Of a stretch of 64,000 nt of DNA, positions 19,692 through 32,400 are shown piece by piece (position 1 is the first letter of the stretch; the number at the start of each line of letters is the position of its first letter). The stretch lies in contig NC_135787.1 of the NCBI RefSeq assembly GCF_051106095.1, positions 158,108,001-158,172,000 on the forward strand, given 5' to 3'. The stretch comes from Pogona vitticeps. Its lineage: Eukaryota > Chordata > Lepidosauria > Squamata > Agamidae. The position numbers were made by a program, and so were the translations under genes. The notes under the pieces were generated by a model, which was given only the letters and a program-made list of their open reading frames with translations, was not told the origin of the DNA and searched no databases.

Positions 19692-19829
19692 ATGGATTTG
19701 AAGGCTCGAAGTTACTTGCTTCGGAATCGAGAGGCTCTGGAAAGAGATATCAAAATTTCCTATATAATGGACCATATGATTACAGATGGAGTATTAACTT
19801 TGCTGGAAGAGGAGAAAGTAAAAGCTGAG
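19692..19829 (+). CDS. APAF1: APAF1 coding exon 1: start and CARD N-terminal half
   Basis: Begins MDLKARSYLLRNREALERDI and ends EEEKVKAE before donor GAG|gtaacg (phase 0, 46 codons as in human). It encodes CARD helices 1-3. The start is fixed by alignment to MDAKARNCLLQHREALEKDI. The upstream acceptor is uncertain: candidates end at 19608 (tatcccag) and 19668 (tttaccag). Confidence 0.96.
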
Positions 19830-22800
19830 GTAACGTGTATGTTTTTTGTCCTTTTGTATTTGTTAGCATTTTATTGATTGATTGATTTGATTTGATTTGA
19901 TTTGATTTGTATCCCGCCCATCTGGTCTATAGGATCACTCTTGCCTGTACTTTATAGTGCTGTGCTAGCACAATGAGTTGGTGCCCTAGAGCAGGGGTCC
20001 CCAACTCCTGGTCCGCAGCCCCACCCCCTGCTAGCGCACCATGCCCGTGCGCGCCCCCTCAAGCGCCGCCGCATGCATGCGTGCGAGGACGGTCCATACC
20101 CCAGCGAGTGTGCTGCCCCCATGCAAATGTGCCACGCCCCCCCAACTGGTCCGCAGTTGGGGACAACTACCCTAGAGTATTATCTTATGCTGATAACCAT
20201 CTTCACAAGATAAAATATAGCAGCAGTTTGCAATCAGTTCTTATAAGATGTATGTTGTAGTGCAGGGGACATGCAATGATGAAAGACAAAAAGTAAATTC
20301 CCTAAAGCTGTTTGGGTTATCATGGGCATTAGTGCAACATAAATTTGAAGTTGAATGCTAAGATATAATAATTTTTCATATTTTAAATAGAAATACTGCT
20401 ATATGAATATTTTAAGTAAGTGCCAACTGCACTCAAGTTAGTTGTCAGTTGTTGCGTTTGAAGCTAGTAGGATTAAGTCATGATTAACTCTTCACTTTGT
20501 TTTCAGTAGGATCTATGAAATAACTCTGAGTGAAATCGTATGCATGTCTCTTAAAAATTAGGAGCAACTGAGTCCAGTATGGCTTAACCTGTTGCTACAA
20601 CATTTCATCTCTAGTCCAAGTTAAACCCTTGCTTAAGTAATACGATGATTTGTGGCTTTCTGTTAGATTTCTAGTTTCTGGACATTTGAAACTTGTCATG
20701 AATGTTAAGGGAATTTCAAAAGTTTCTGTGAAGGCAGGCTTAAATTGATTGATTTTAGTTAATGTAATTTTATCTGTGAATTTGAAGTCTGCAGTACCAT
20801 ATTTGGTCACAAGATGGCAAACAGGTTTGCCTCCAATGCACTGTGAAGCTACAGAGGGACAGGGAGAGTGTCAAGGGACAGTGTTAACAAAATTGTTATC
20901 CTTGCTGTGTAGTAGAAGCTTTTCTGAGAGATGCTGATGTTCGCTATAGTATTTGTTTCCTAGGAGTCTCAGTGACCATGCCTTCAGTCAGACAAGGATG
21001 TGCACAATGTGTTCAATTATGATAGCTGTATAAGTTTATTTGAAGCCTCTGGTCGATCAAGCTCAGGCTATATTTAATAGGATATACAATATGTGCATTA
21101 TATTTAATAGGATACATGGCAGAATGAGATGTCTTGAGGTTGTGAATATCTCAGATAGTTATCTGTATGGACACGTTATACTGATGTGAAGACTTAATAA
21201 ACAGATGCCTGACAACTCTACATCTAAATTGAGTTTTCTGTAGGATGTGCTTACCTATTCCTTTGAAATAAATGGAAGCAAAGACTGTAATCCTGAACAA
21301 GCTTACTTGGAAATAAGTATTTTGAACTCATAGGCTGTAGCCCTATTGCATAGCCACATTCAGAATTCCTTGATGCCACTGAGGAAGATTTACACACATA
21401 GAAAATAATTGGATTTAGAAATACTGAATCAGGTGTTTCTGAAGAAGTAGCAGTGTTAGTCTATGTCAGCATATTAGTCTGTGTCAGCATCTTGACTGTA
21501 GAAAAGAGCGGAAATGGGAGAAAAACTATTTTGCCACTTTAAAAATTAGCAATTTTATTTCACAGCTATTTCACAGCGAGCTTTCATGGATCAAAGTCCA
21601 CTTCCTCAGATGCTGGAGTACAAGTATATGATTGATATCTTTATACTGTACTTATCCCAGTGGCCTGTAAATTAGTATATCGCAGGCAGGGCAACAGCTG
21701 TAATTTAGGTGGTTTTGGCTGTCGTAGAAAATGCTAATATATGTTATTGGGACAGATATCAGAGCATTTAAGGAAGGCAAGATGTGTATTGCTTGTACCA
21801 TATGAGTGTAGTTTTCTTCTTTTTCTCCTCAGACAACACAAAGAGAAAGAGCAGCTATGCTGGTAAAACTAATTCTTGCTAAAGATGATTATGCATACAT
21901 ATCTTTTTACAATGCTCTGGTTCATGAGGGGTACAAAGATCTTGCTGCCCTTCTCCAGGACGGTATCCCTATTATTTCTCCTTATAATGGAAAGAATTCT
22001 ATGGATGGAGAAACCTCATACGGTCAGTATCACAAGGTCCTTGAATGAGAACATATAATGTACTAACATTTTGATTGAAAAAACAATTAGGGCTTCAGTA
22101 CTCTAGTGGAATAGTAACACATCTTGTACTTCAGAAATGTTTCATAAATGCAAAATGTGATCCTTACTTCTGTTTAAAGTGTCCAGTTGCTACACTTAAC
22201 ACACCTGTTGAGCAGAAGTGAAAGCTACTTTACTCTTAGTGATAACTTAAAAAGAGTTACCATAAGAAAATGGCTGCAATCCAGTAGTAAGTCACAACTA
22301 GAATATGTGCATTGAAGCAGTGGAACTTACATAGATGTTGGTCTCCACTGATTTAGTGGACATATTCTAGTTATGTCTTACTATCCTAAGCAGCAGGATT
22401 TTAGCCATTGTATCAGTTTGTTTGTTCTGGCTCTTGAGTCAGTATTTATAGTATACCTAACCACTTAGATGATTTTAAGTGAATGGTCTATAATTTAATA
22501 CTTCTGTTGCTTTTTGTAACTGGCTTCTCTTTCTAAATTTAAGTTAAGACTGTCCTCTGTGAAGGTGGAGTTCCACAACGACCAGTGGTGTTTGTCACCC
22601 GCCCAGAATTAGCAAAGAGAATTCAAGAGAAACTACATAAATTGAAAAGTGATCCAGGTTGGGTTGTTGTATATGGCATGGCAGGCTGTGGAAAGTCTGT
22701 TTTGGCAGCAGAAGCACTACGTGACCACAGTCTTTTGAAAGGTATTTCTAATTGCCTTCTGTCACTGACATAGCTCTCCATGGTGCAAGTTACTACAAAA

Positions 22801-25800
22801 CATAACTGATCTCCAGATGAGATCTGGAAGGCTGCTTCAAACTGAGAATTCAAATTTGATTTAAATTGAAGTCAAACTGGGGTGGGTTCAGTTCTGCTTT
22901 GATTCAAACCATTATATTTGGCTATAGTCCGTATTCAGACATTAACCTTATTGATACACTCACCCTTTTTTCAGAAGAGTACTTAGCTCTTCCTCCTCTT
23001 TGAAGAGTTTTAATACATGAGCAAGTGTATCTTTGCTGCGTACGTATGGCTTTTCACATGTACAAACTGAAGAAGAGGAAGAGGTAGGCACTCTTTTCTA
23101 AGTGTAGTAAGTCTTATCTGTAGAGGTAGCGACTTAATGCTCCTAGCACCTATTTCATATCTGCTGTTCAAGGTTCCTGCTAAACTGGGCGTGTGCATGA
23201 GCACAACTCCGCTTACCTCCGTGCAGCTCTTTTCTTTCTCTGCACAGTGATTGGGTTGGGTTCCAGTCATGATGGAACCCAGCACACAGGGGGCAGAGTT
23301 GCATGTGCAGAAAGGGTTGAAGCCACAAGAGAGGCTGAGCCTCACCCAGCAGGGCTGTAAATTAGAGGGTACGTTGCTGCTGTTAGAGCACACCATGATT
23401 TTGGAAGATGATGAAATGAAGTAGTCAGTTAACATGCATGGGTGGTATAAACCACACAACATGAGTTATGGGTGTGTGTGCGGAATTCTGCTCAGTCAGT
23501 TGTGAGAGCATGTCCTTTCTAAGCAGTTTGATCAACATCATGCTTGTGGCCCTATATCCCTTATAGTGAAGTACATTCCATTGATTGTGCTATTAATTTT
23601 CTTGCTTTTTGTTTGCAAATGAATCCATAGATTTAGAAGTGAAATGAAGTTTATGTCTAAGGTGGCCACCTAATCATTATGCTAATATAACTTGTTACAT
23701 GTAAGTAAATAGTTATTTAATAAACCGTGCCTCGTGTTGCATCCTGGAAGTATTTTGAAACATTTGCAATCAGCTATATAGGTAAAACCATATTCCACAT
23801 AGTATGTAACAGCTATCTTTTATAGACCAAATTACCGCAAATATTCTGCATGGCAGACCTTCATAAAGTGCTGCTCTAGTTATAGGACCAAGGATTATCT
23901 GTAGTATTTGCTTATCAATACTTTGAACTTTGAAAATGGAGACCAATATGCCCTGTGTGAACAGTGTCAAATATATGTAATACACTTACTCACGTTTGTA
24001 CCAAATGTGAACATCCTATACTCAATTTTTCCCCAAGATCACTTGGTTTTGTTATTTATTTGCACATACTGTATTTGCTCCACCCAAGCTGAAAAGGTTT
24101 TCGGGGTAGTTTATATAAGATCAAAGAAAACAGTATCAAAGTAGGCAGTCCCTGCCCACAGGCTTACAGTCTGCAAGACGCGGCACACACAAAAGTGGAC
24201 GGTTACAAAAGGAAAAAGCAAGCAAACACAGGCACAAGTTCTTAGGTTTCTCATGTGGCCATAATGCAAAATGCTGGGAAAATGTGTTTGTTTAGGGGGT
24301 ATCCATGTTCACTATTGTATTTTGATTTCAACTTGCTGCTGTGTTTTTTGTATGGTTGTTTATTTGTTTTTTTAGATTGCTTCCCAGGAGGAGTACACTG
24401 GGTTTCTGTTGGAAAACAAGACAAGGCAGGTCTGTTAATGAAGCTCCAAAATCTGTGTCTGAGATTAGACCAGGATTTCACTTATTCACAGAGGCCACCA
24501 CTTAATATTGAGGAAGCAAAAGATCGCCTCCGTTCATTGCTGTTGCGCAAATATCCAGGGTAATGTCAGTAGAACAGAACAATAAGAGAGATATTTTAAA
24601 AAAAAATCTGTTTGACTAGAATTGTACTGTCTTTGTGTCATGCTTTTCTATATGTGGAAATTTCCAGTGAATATCATGTGTTGTGTGATGTAGCATAGTG
24701 CACAGGCTGTGATGCAGACATCCCCAAGTTTGATTCCTGTGCAAGTTGTCATTGATCTAGTACTGATCTGTAGAGTTTTCATTTCTGTAGGTTTTTCATT
24801 TCATTTTTCATTTTAGTTGTCTCAAACCATCACCTCATAAAAAGGGAAAATATATTTGAAAAATGAAGTACTTGGACATAGAGTTTATGGGTTCTCAGTG
24901 CATTAATGATTTCTCTAAGTATATGTGCATAATGACTTCAATTTTACCATCTTTCTCCCCTCTGTTTTGGTTGTAGATCTCTCTTGGTGCTGGATGATAT
25001 TTGGGATCCGTGGGTACTAAAAGCCTTTGACAGTCAGTTCCAGATTCTTATCACCAGTAGGGACAGGAGTGTAACAGACTCTGTAACTGGTAAGAATTGT
25101 ATGCCCCCCCTTATCCTATCTTTTTACATGCCTTTCACGTGTAATACTATATACAATAGTGTGACGTGTTGCCATGACTACTATTAACACTTACAAAGTG
25201 TCAAAAATGATATAGTCATTGTGTAGCATCAAGAAATGGTACTATCTTTTGGGGAATAGCTTTCCATATTGGTTGGATGAATAGTACAGGGGGAAAAAAA
25301 TAAGATACAAAAGCAGGAAAAATATGAAGATACTGAATTTGACTGATAAACAGTAATGTTAATTCATGTGATCGCTTTATTGATGGTTAATCATGATGGA
25401 GACTGGCTGGGTAGCTTAGTGAGTTAGGTATCTGGCTACAGAGCCAAAGGTTGGGAGTTCAATTCCCTACAGTGCCTCCAGGGAGAAGGGACAGCTTGTG
25501 TAGTTGTGGACACGCTACACAGTCCCAGAGCTCCCTTAAAAGATGGGAATGGTAAGCTGTTTCTGAGTATTCTCTATATAGAAAACACTGAAAAGGGTCA
25601 CCGTACGTCGGAATTGACTTGGCAGTACACAATTATTATTAGACACAGTGGATAAAAGTCTTCATGTTAGATGGAGACTTTTTTGATAGTTTTTTTAATT
25701 ACAGCTGTTATTTACTGATATTGCAGTGGTTTCCTATCTAGTCACCTTGTAATTTCTACTTGTGCCTTTTGCCTAAGTGGATCATGGATAGTGTGAAAAC

Positions 25801-26443
25801 TGTAGTTTTCCAAATGTCCTTCTTTTTATGGAATTAGTTTGTGGTAGAACAGGTTGATGTGTTTCCTGAGGAAAAACTTTGAGCAGTACACTAGCTTAAT
25901 GGGGGGGGCAGATTTGTGGGTAATGGGGGCAGTGGGGGGGCAGGCAGTCCTCTGACATGAAACTGAAAAACAAACTGTAAACTGATTTGTTTTTTGGGAG
26001 GGGTTTTGATAAACAAAACACCTTTTTTGCAATTCCCATCTCTACATGTAAATATTTTCATGTACATTTTGTGCTTACACAAAGCCACAGGTCAAGATAT
26101 CTGCATTTAAAACAAGTGGATAATATAGCTCTTTTAAAGTTGACTGATTATCGTATGAATGCTAGCTTGAAACTATCTTAAGAGGACTACATATAAGGGT
26201 ACAGTCTTTTTTTAACCAAGCTTGGTTAAATTTGGTGTACTAAAGCAGTGGTTCTTAACCTTTTTGAAAGAAACGCCCCCTTGAGTCATTGAGGAAGTTA
26301 TCATCGCCCCCCTCCCCGCGGTGATGATATCTTATCTATCTATTTATCTATTTATCTATTTATCTATCTATCTATCTATCTGTCTATCTATCTATCTATC
26401 TATCTATCTGTCTATCTATTTATTTATTTATTTATTTATTTAC

Positions 26444-26483
<40 letters not shown>

Positions 26484-29400
26484 GACACTTAAATCCAATG
26501 ACCCCTGAAAACAAAATTCAATTCCAAGAAAATGAAATGCCCCCAAAAAGTAACATTTAATGATTTAGTTGCAAGCGAATTTTAAGACTCAAAAAGAAAT
26601 ATTAAAAGGGCATAAAAACAAACCGCAATGCAGGAACTAAAAATTTCAAGACGAAAACTCTGGAACTAAATTAAGATTGGAGGAAAATATATATTCATGC
26701 ACATTGTAAAAAGGCTGCAGCCATCTTCACAGGTTTGGCGCCCCCCTGCCGCCCCCCTTCTGCTCCAGCGCCCCCACGCCGCCCCTTTTCATTCTACCGC
26801 CCCCCTGAAAAATGAAATCGCCCCCTGGGGGGCATTATCGCCCACGTTAAGAACCACTGTACTAAAGTATAACAGCTACATAAATTCACCTGTAGTATGC
26901 ATCAAATTGAAACATTTTATTTCACACTTCGAATCTTAACTCTATATCCAGGCAAAAAATATAAAGTTCCTGTGGAAAGTGGACTAACACATGAAAAGGC
27001 ACTTGAAATATTATCCTTATTTGTTAACATGGAAATAACTGAGTTGCCAGAAAAAGCTGATAGTATTGTAAGAGAATGCAAAGGTAAGAAATTTCATTTA
27101 ATTTATGATATTCTCTGTCAAAAAGCATAGTAGGTTTCAACAAATATCTGTACAATTTCAGAAGTTTGAAGGTTTAGCTATTTTTAATTCTGTTTTAAAT
27201 TTATCATTTAGACATAGAGCAATTTGGCATTTTTAATTTTTGAAAATTACATGGTTACATTTCCTTATGAATGTTGTCTTGCTCTCCTTTCCATTTAGGT
27301 TTGCTTTTAATGGATATGCTCACACTCTCCTGAAATCGGCATTCAGTAATCTACTAACTAGAAACATGGGAGGGAGGAATTTTCTTTCCCATCCCTTTGT
27401 GTTCATGCCAATAATCTCCCTGCCCTCACCATCTCCACACTTGATACTCTTTTTCTCCCCTCTGTCCAACCTGACACCTGTAACCTTCATTTAGTTCCTT
27501 TACATCTTCGAGACCTATTACCAGCAGAGAAAAGGATGCAAATGTTAACTAGGGAAGCCAGCTGTGAAGCCACTCCTGTAAAGACATAGTATGCCTGAAG
27601 ATTTAAAGTCACCCCATAGTCCTTAGATTGCAAGTGGTGCTGTATCATTTATGGGGATAAACTGATTTAAGGGGTTTGGTCCTTATATATTAATATAAAT
27701 CTTTTAATTTGTGAGTTTTTTACTCTATTCCTGTTCTTCTCTTTTGACACTTTTCACAGAAAGAAAGTTAGTCTTTGCTTTACTTAATAATGACTTCAAA
27801 ATGATGACCAATTTTTAAAATTGTCATTTAATATTTTAAACTATTAATTCTTACATTCTAGGTTCTCCTCTTGTAGTGTCTTTGATTGGAGCATTATTAC
27901 GAGACTTCCCCAATCGCTGGGAATATTACCTTAAACAACTTCAAAACAAACAGTTCAAAAGAATAAGGAAATCATCATCTTATGATTATGAAGCACTTGA
28001 TGAAGCAATGTCTATCAGTGTTGAGATGTTGCCAGAAAATTTTAAAGACTATTACAGAGATCTTTCAGTCCTTCAGAAGGATGTTAAAGTGCCTTCAAAG
28101 GTAAGATCCATTTTAAGGCAATTCTGATTTTTAAGTAGGTTAGAATGGAAACCATGACACCATTGTAACTGATTAAAAAATAGCAGGGGACTGTGGTGCT
28201 TTGCAGAAATCCGGTTTTATAAAAACATACTCTTCCAAGCTGTGCAGACCCACTTGTACATCCTTATGATGAGCATATTTAAGACTGGGCCACCCTTGAC
28301 TATACTACTTCCACAGATCTCTGCCCCACATACCAGACTTTTCCTGAGGGTCCCCTCAATTGTTAGGAAAACCTTCTAGAGTTTTTCTTTTAGTGATATT
28401 GCAATTGTGGTTTATTGTCTCTGGACCCTTAATAAATCATTACCAACTCAGAGGACTGACATGTAAGTGCCTGTTTCTTAGAAATAGCAACTGTTGTGCC
28501 TATGCTTAAAATCAAGGCTGCCCTATAATGCATATTTCAATCTAAAGGGATATAGGTTTATAATGTGATAATTGCTTACTTACGTATGAGTTTTCTTTGA
28601 ATAACTTATAATTTTAATTATTTGCCTCAAGTTGATTCTTGCTTGCTTAAGGTAACCCTCCCAGGATTTTCCAGGAGTGAAGCATGTACCTAAAAGTGGT
28701 TCTCTACTTCCACTTTATAGTGTGCAGTTTGTACAAGGCCACAGAGATAGCACGGCACACAATACTGTCAGCTACACATGCTCCATGTGATCTTGGCTGA
28801 CTCTATCCCGGGAGGCACAGCAGAGATTCAGATGTACAGTCAAGTGTGTTTCGTCAGGCAGTACAACCCACTGGGCTGTACCAGCTTGGATTAAATGCAA
28901 CATTTAAAACAATGCTATATACTGAATTAGATCATACTGTTTATTTTAAATGTCCTGTTTTGCAGTCCAGCTCAGGCTTGCATTTTCATGAAAATGCTCA
29001 CTAAAATTTGTAGATTTTGTAAAAGCAACCACAGTTTTTCCAATGTGAGGAAAGGAGTGTTCAAGATTTTATAGGGTACAGAGATGACACCATATTGTTG
29101 GCAGATTGCAGTGCTCCGAAGCAATTGCTAATGAAGGTTAAAGAAGAAATGCAGAATCAGACAAAAATTGTAACAACAGAAGAATGGTATAACATTAATG
29201 TTGGCAATAAATACATTAAAAATGTTAAAAATCTTCTATACATTGGCTCAACCATTCAGCAAATTGGAGACTGTGGCCAAGAAATCAGAAGACTGAGACT
29301 TGAAAGGGCAGCTAAGAAGGAATTAGAAGAGAACTTTTAAGTTTAAGAATATGTTGTTGGAGACAAAGGACAGGTTCATATGTATGTATTTTGGATAACT

Positions 29401-32400
29401 GTGTAAGAAGTGAAAACTGGACAATCAAGAAACTTGACAAGAAAAAAAGTCAACTTATTTATTTATTTATTATTTATTTATTTGATTTATACCCTGCCTA
29501 TCTGGTCCGAAAGGACCACATATTTGAAATGAGGTGTTTGAAGAAAGCTCTACAGATACCATGAACCACCAGAAAGACAAATAAATGGGTTCTAGATCTA
29601 ATCTAACCTGAATTCTCTCTACAAATCAAAATGATTAAACTATTTTAGGTGTATCATGAAAAGGCAAGAGTTGCAGGAAAAAGAAATAATACTTGAAAAA
29701 AGTGGAAGGCAGGAGACAGTAGCAAAATAGGAAACTCTAATAAAAATGGGCTGAAATATGTCAGCTTCAAAGAGCTCATGAGGCTCATTTCATAGTTACC
29801 ATAAGTCACAGACGGCACATAACTACAACAACCACTGGGTATCTATGCCTTTAAAAGCACCAACCATTTCTACAGGTTACGTCAGGCATCCATATTTTTT
29901 CTTATAGTCATTCACAGTTTTCTTTTCTTTTCCTCACTGTTGGTTAAGAAATTTCCTGTTATTCTTTTCACTCCTCTGAATGGAAATGGTCTAAGAAGCA
30001 TAATTAATATTTAGCTGCTTTACGTACAAGTAAGGTTACCTTTAGGTTGTGATATTCACTGTTGAGATTCTGTTCTATACTGATTTACCATTGTCTTGAT
30101 TTTTTTTTGTAAATGGAGAATCTCAGTAATCACAATCATTAACTGATTTATAATTTAGAAAGTGTTCTTTAAAATGTTTTTTTCTTTATTATGAAAAATA
30201 AATAAGATGATACTGGCTTTACTCAGGGCTTGATTATACATTACTGTTCAGAGAGCCAGCAGCTGGTGATTTCTTTTGTTAACACTGAGAAGGGAACAAG
30301 AAGATCCTTAATTCTATCCTCTGGAAAATGAGACTAATCTGTGTGTACTGTTGCATGCCCCTAAATCTCTCACCACATATTTCGCACATATGAAAGAGTA
30401 GTACTACACATGTACAGCAGGTTCCTCCTTATGAAATAATTGGAGTTTCTTTTTCTTTTTTTTGAATGGACTGAACCATTTACTGACAACTAGTTCAGTA
30501 TTATTTTTCTGATTCAGCCCAATAACAGAGTGTCTTCAGTTCAAAACATGATAATCCTAGCAAGAGGCTATTCATGTGTTGTATAGCCTTCTTAATTCAA
30601 CCTTTCCATGTGTATAACTTTTCATATGTCCATGGACCATATGTCCTGGATTTTACTGGTTGTATGTGAGTTGGCAACTTTAACTATATGTCTTCTAAAT
30701 GATTTGGTAAGACTTTATAACGCGGTGAGTGCTGGTGTGCACTTCTCTATCATTCACTGTGGCTGAACCACTGTATGTAGTATGAAGTGATTGCACAAGT
30801 ATGGTCACATAAGGAAAGTTCTGTCTTTCACTTTGGCTCCCTTCAGACGCTAGAAAGCTCTTCCTGAGGACTGGTGGGCGGGGGCGGAATCCTCAGAAAA
30901 AGCCTGGAATTTGAGGCAGGGATCTGTAGCGTTCAACCTAGGCATTTTTTACAAATAGTTGTCCATGCAGCAGCTGCATTTCTTCAAGTAACTTCCTTCA
31001 ACCCTGACCTTTCCAGAAGATCGCTTGACCCTCAGGAAAAACATTGAGGGGAAAACAGGTCTATGCAGGGGAGGGCAGTGGAGAAAGATTGAATGAGTGA
31101 ATGCTTCATTGAATGTCACCCAATCAACAGAAACAGTGAACTTGTCCCTCTATACTTGCCTGTGGATTATATTAATTTGCTTTTTAAGATAGCTAACAAA
31201 AGTATTAGTCAGTCGAGCAATCTTTCTTCCCAAATTCATTTTAGGTATTCTGTATTCTTTGGGATATGGAGACAGAAGAAGTTGAGGACATACTGCAAGA
31301 ATTCATTAACAAATCTCTCCTATTCTGTGATCGGAATGGGAAATCGTTCCATTATTATTTACATGATCTTCAGCTTGATTTTCTGACTGAGAAGAATCAT
31401 GGTCAGCTTCAAGTATGCTTTTAAATTTCTAACAGTGATTTATCAAGCATCTTAAAGTATATAAATAGTTTTAACCAATATAAAAAATCTTTTTACTACA
31501 CCATGTTAATATAAACAGACTTGTATCTGTGCCTATTAGTTTAATATTCAGCTTTTAAAACTTTATTTTATTTACAGTGGGGTCTTGACTTAAGAATGGC
31601 TTGAGTTAAGAACATTTTGACTTAAGAACCACTCTCATAGGAAAATATTGACTTGACTTACATACTTAGATTTGAGTTAAGAACTGAAAAAAACCACGTG
31701 GGAGGCAGGGAAAGTGCAAAATGTGAACTTTCAGTTAACTGTTGGCCAGTGAAAAGGGTGCCTGTCTGCTTCCTCATTCCTCCCAGCGTTTAGAGAGTGG
31801 ATTGGGAGACAGTCTTCAGACTGCCTGGTACTGTACTGCCTGGACTGTATTTTCCCTGACTTCCCTGAACCTTTCTTGACCTAAGAAAAAAAGAAACAAA
31901 ATATCCCCCTCTAGTGGCAGAAGGCGGAATAGCAGCTTCCCATTAGTTTCTATGGACGGAAAAGAGCAGATACGGATCTAATGGTTTTCAATGCATTCCT
32001 ATGGGAAATGCAGATTTGACCTGAGAACTTTTTGACTTGAGAACCGCCTTCCAATACGGATTAAGTTCTCAAGTCAAGACCCCACTGTATTTATTTATTT
32101 ATTTAATTAATTTATATCCCGCCTATCTGAATCACATAGGACCACTCTAGGCGGCTATTTGGTATTGCATTCTATGAAATGGTTAAATAAAGTACTGTAA
32201 TATAATTTCATTTCTTGTATTACACAATAGATTGCCTGTTTCCTGGTACTGTACAAAGAGGAAGGAACCACTGTAGGGAATCATTTTGTACTGGCTAAAA
32301 ATCAAGTATATAAAGTATTGTTTTCTTAATTTTTCCAAAATGCTCAAAAATTTGACCTTTATTTATTAAAGGATGACCTTTAATAAATATAAATGGTGTT

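Noticed and set aside
24690-24760. tRNA-like stretch (tagcatagtgcacaggct, aagtttgattcctgtg)
   Set aside because: Weak A/B-box resemblance only; no cloverleaf, no SINE body. Possibly a very old SINE head.
26321-26560. Repetitive Ser-Ile-Tyr-Leu protein
   Set aside because: Translation of the TCTA/TTTA microsatellite.
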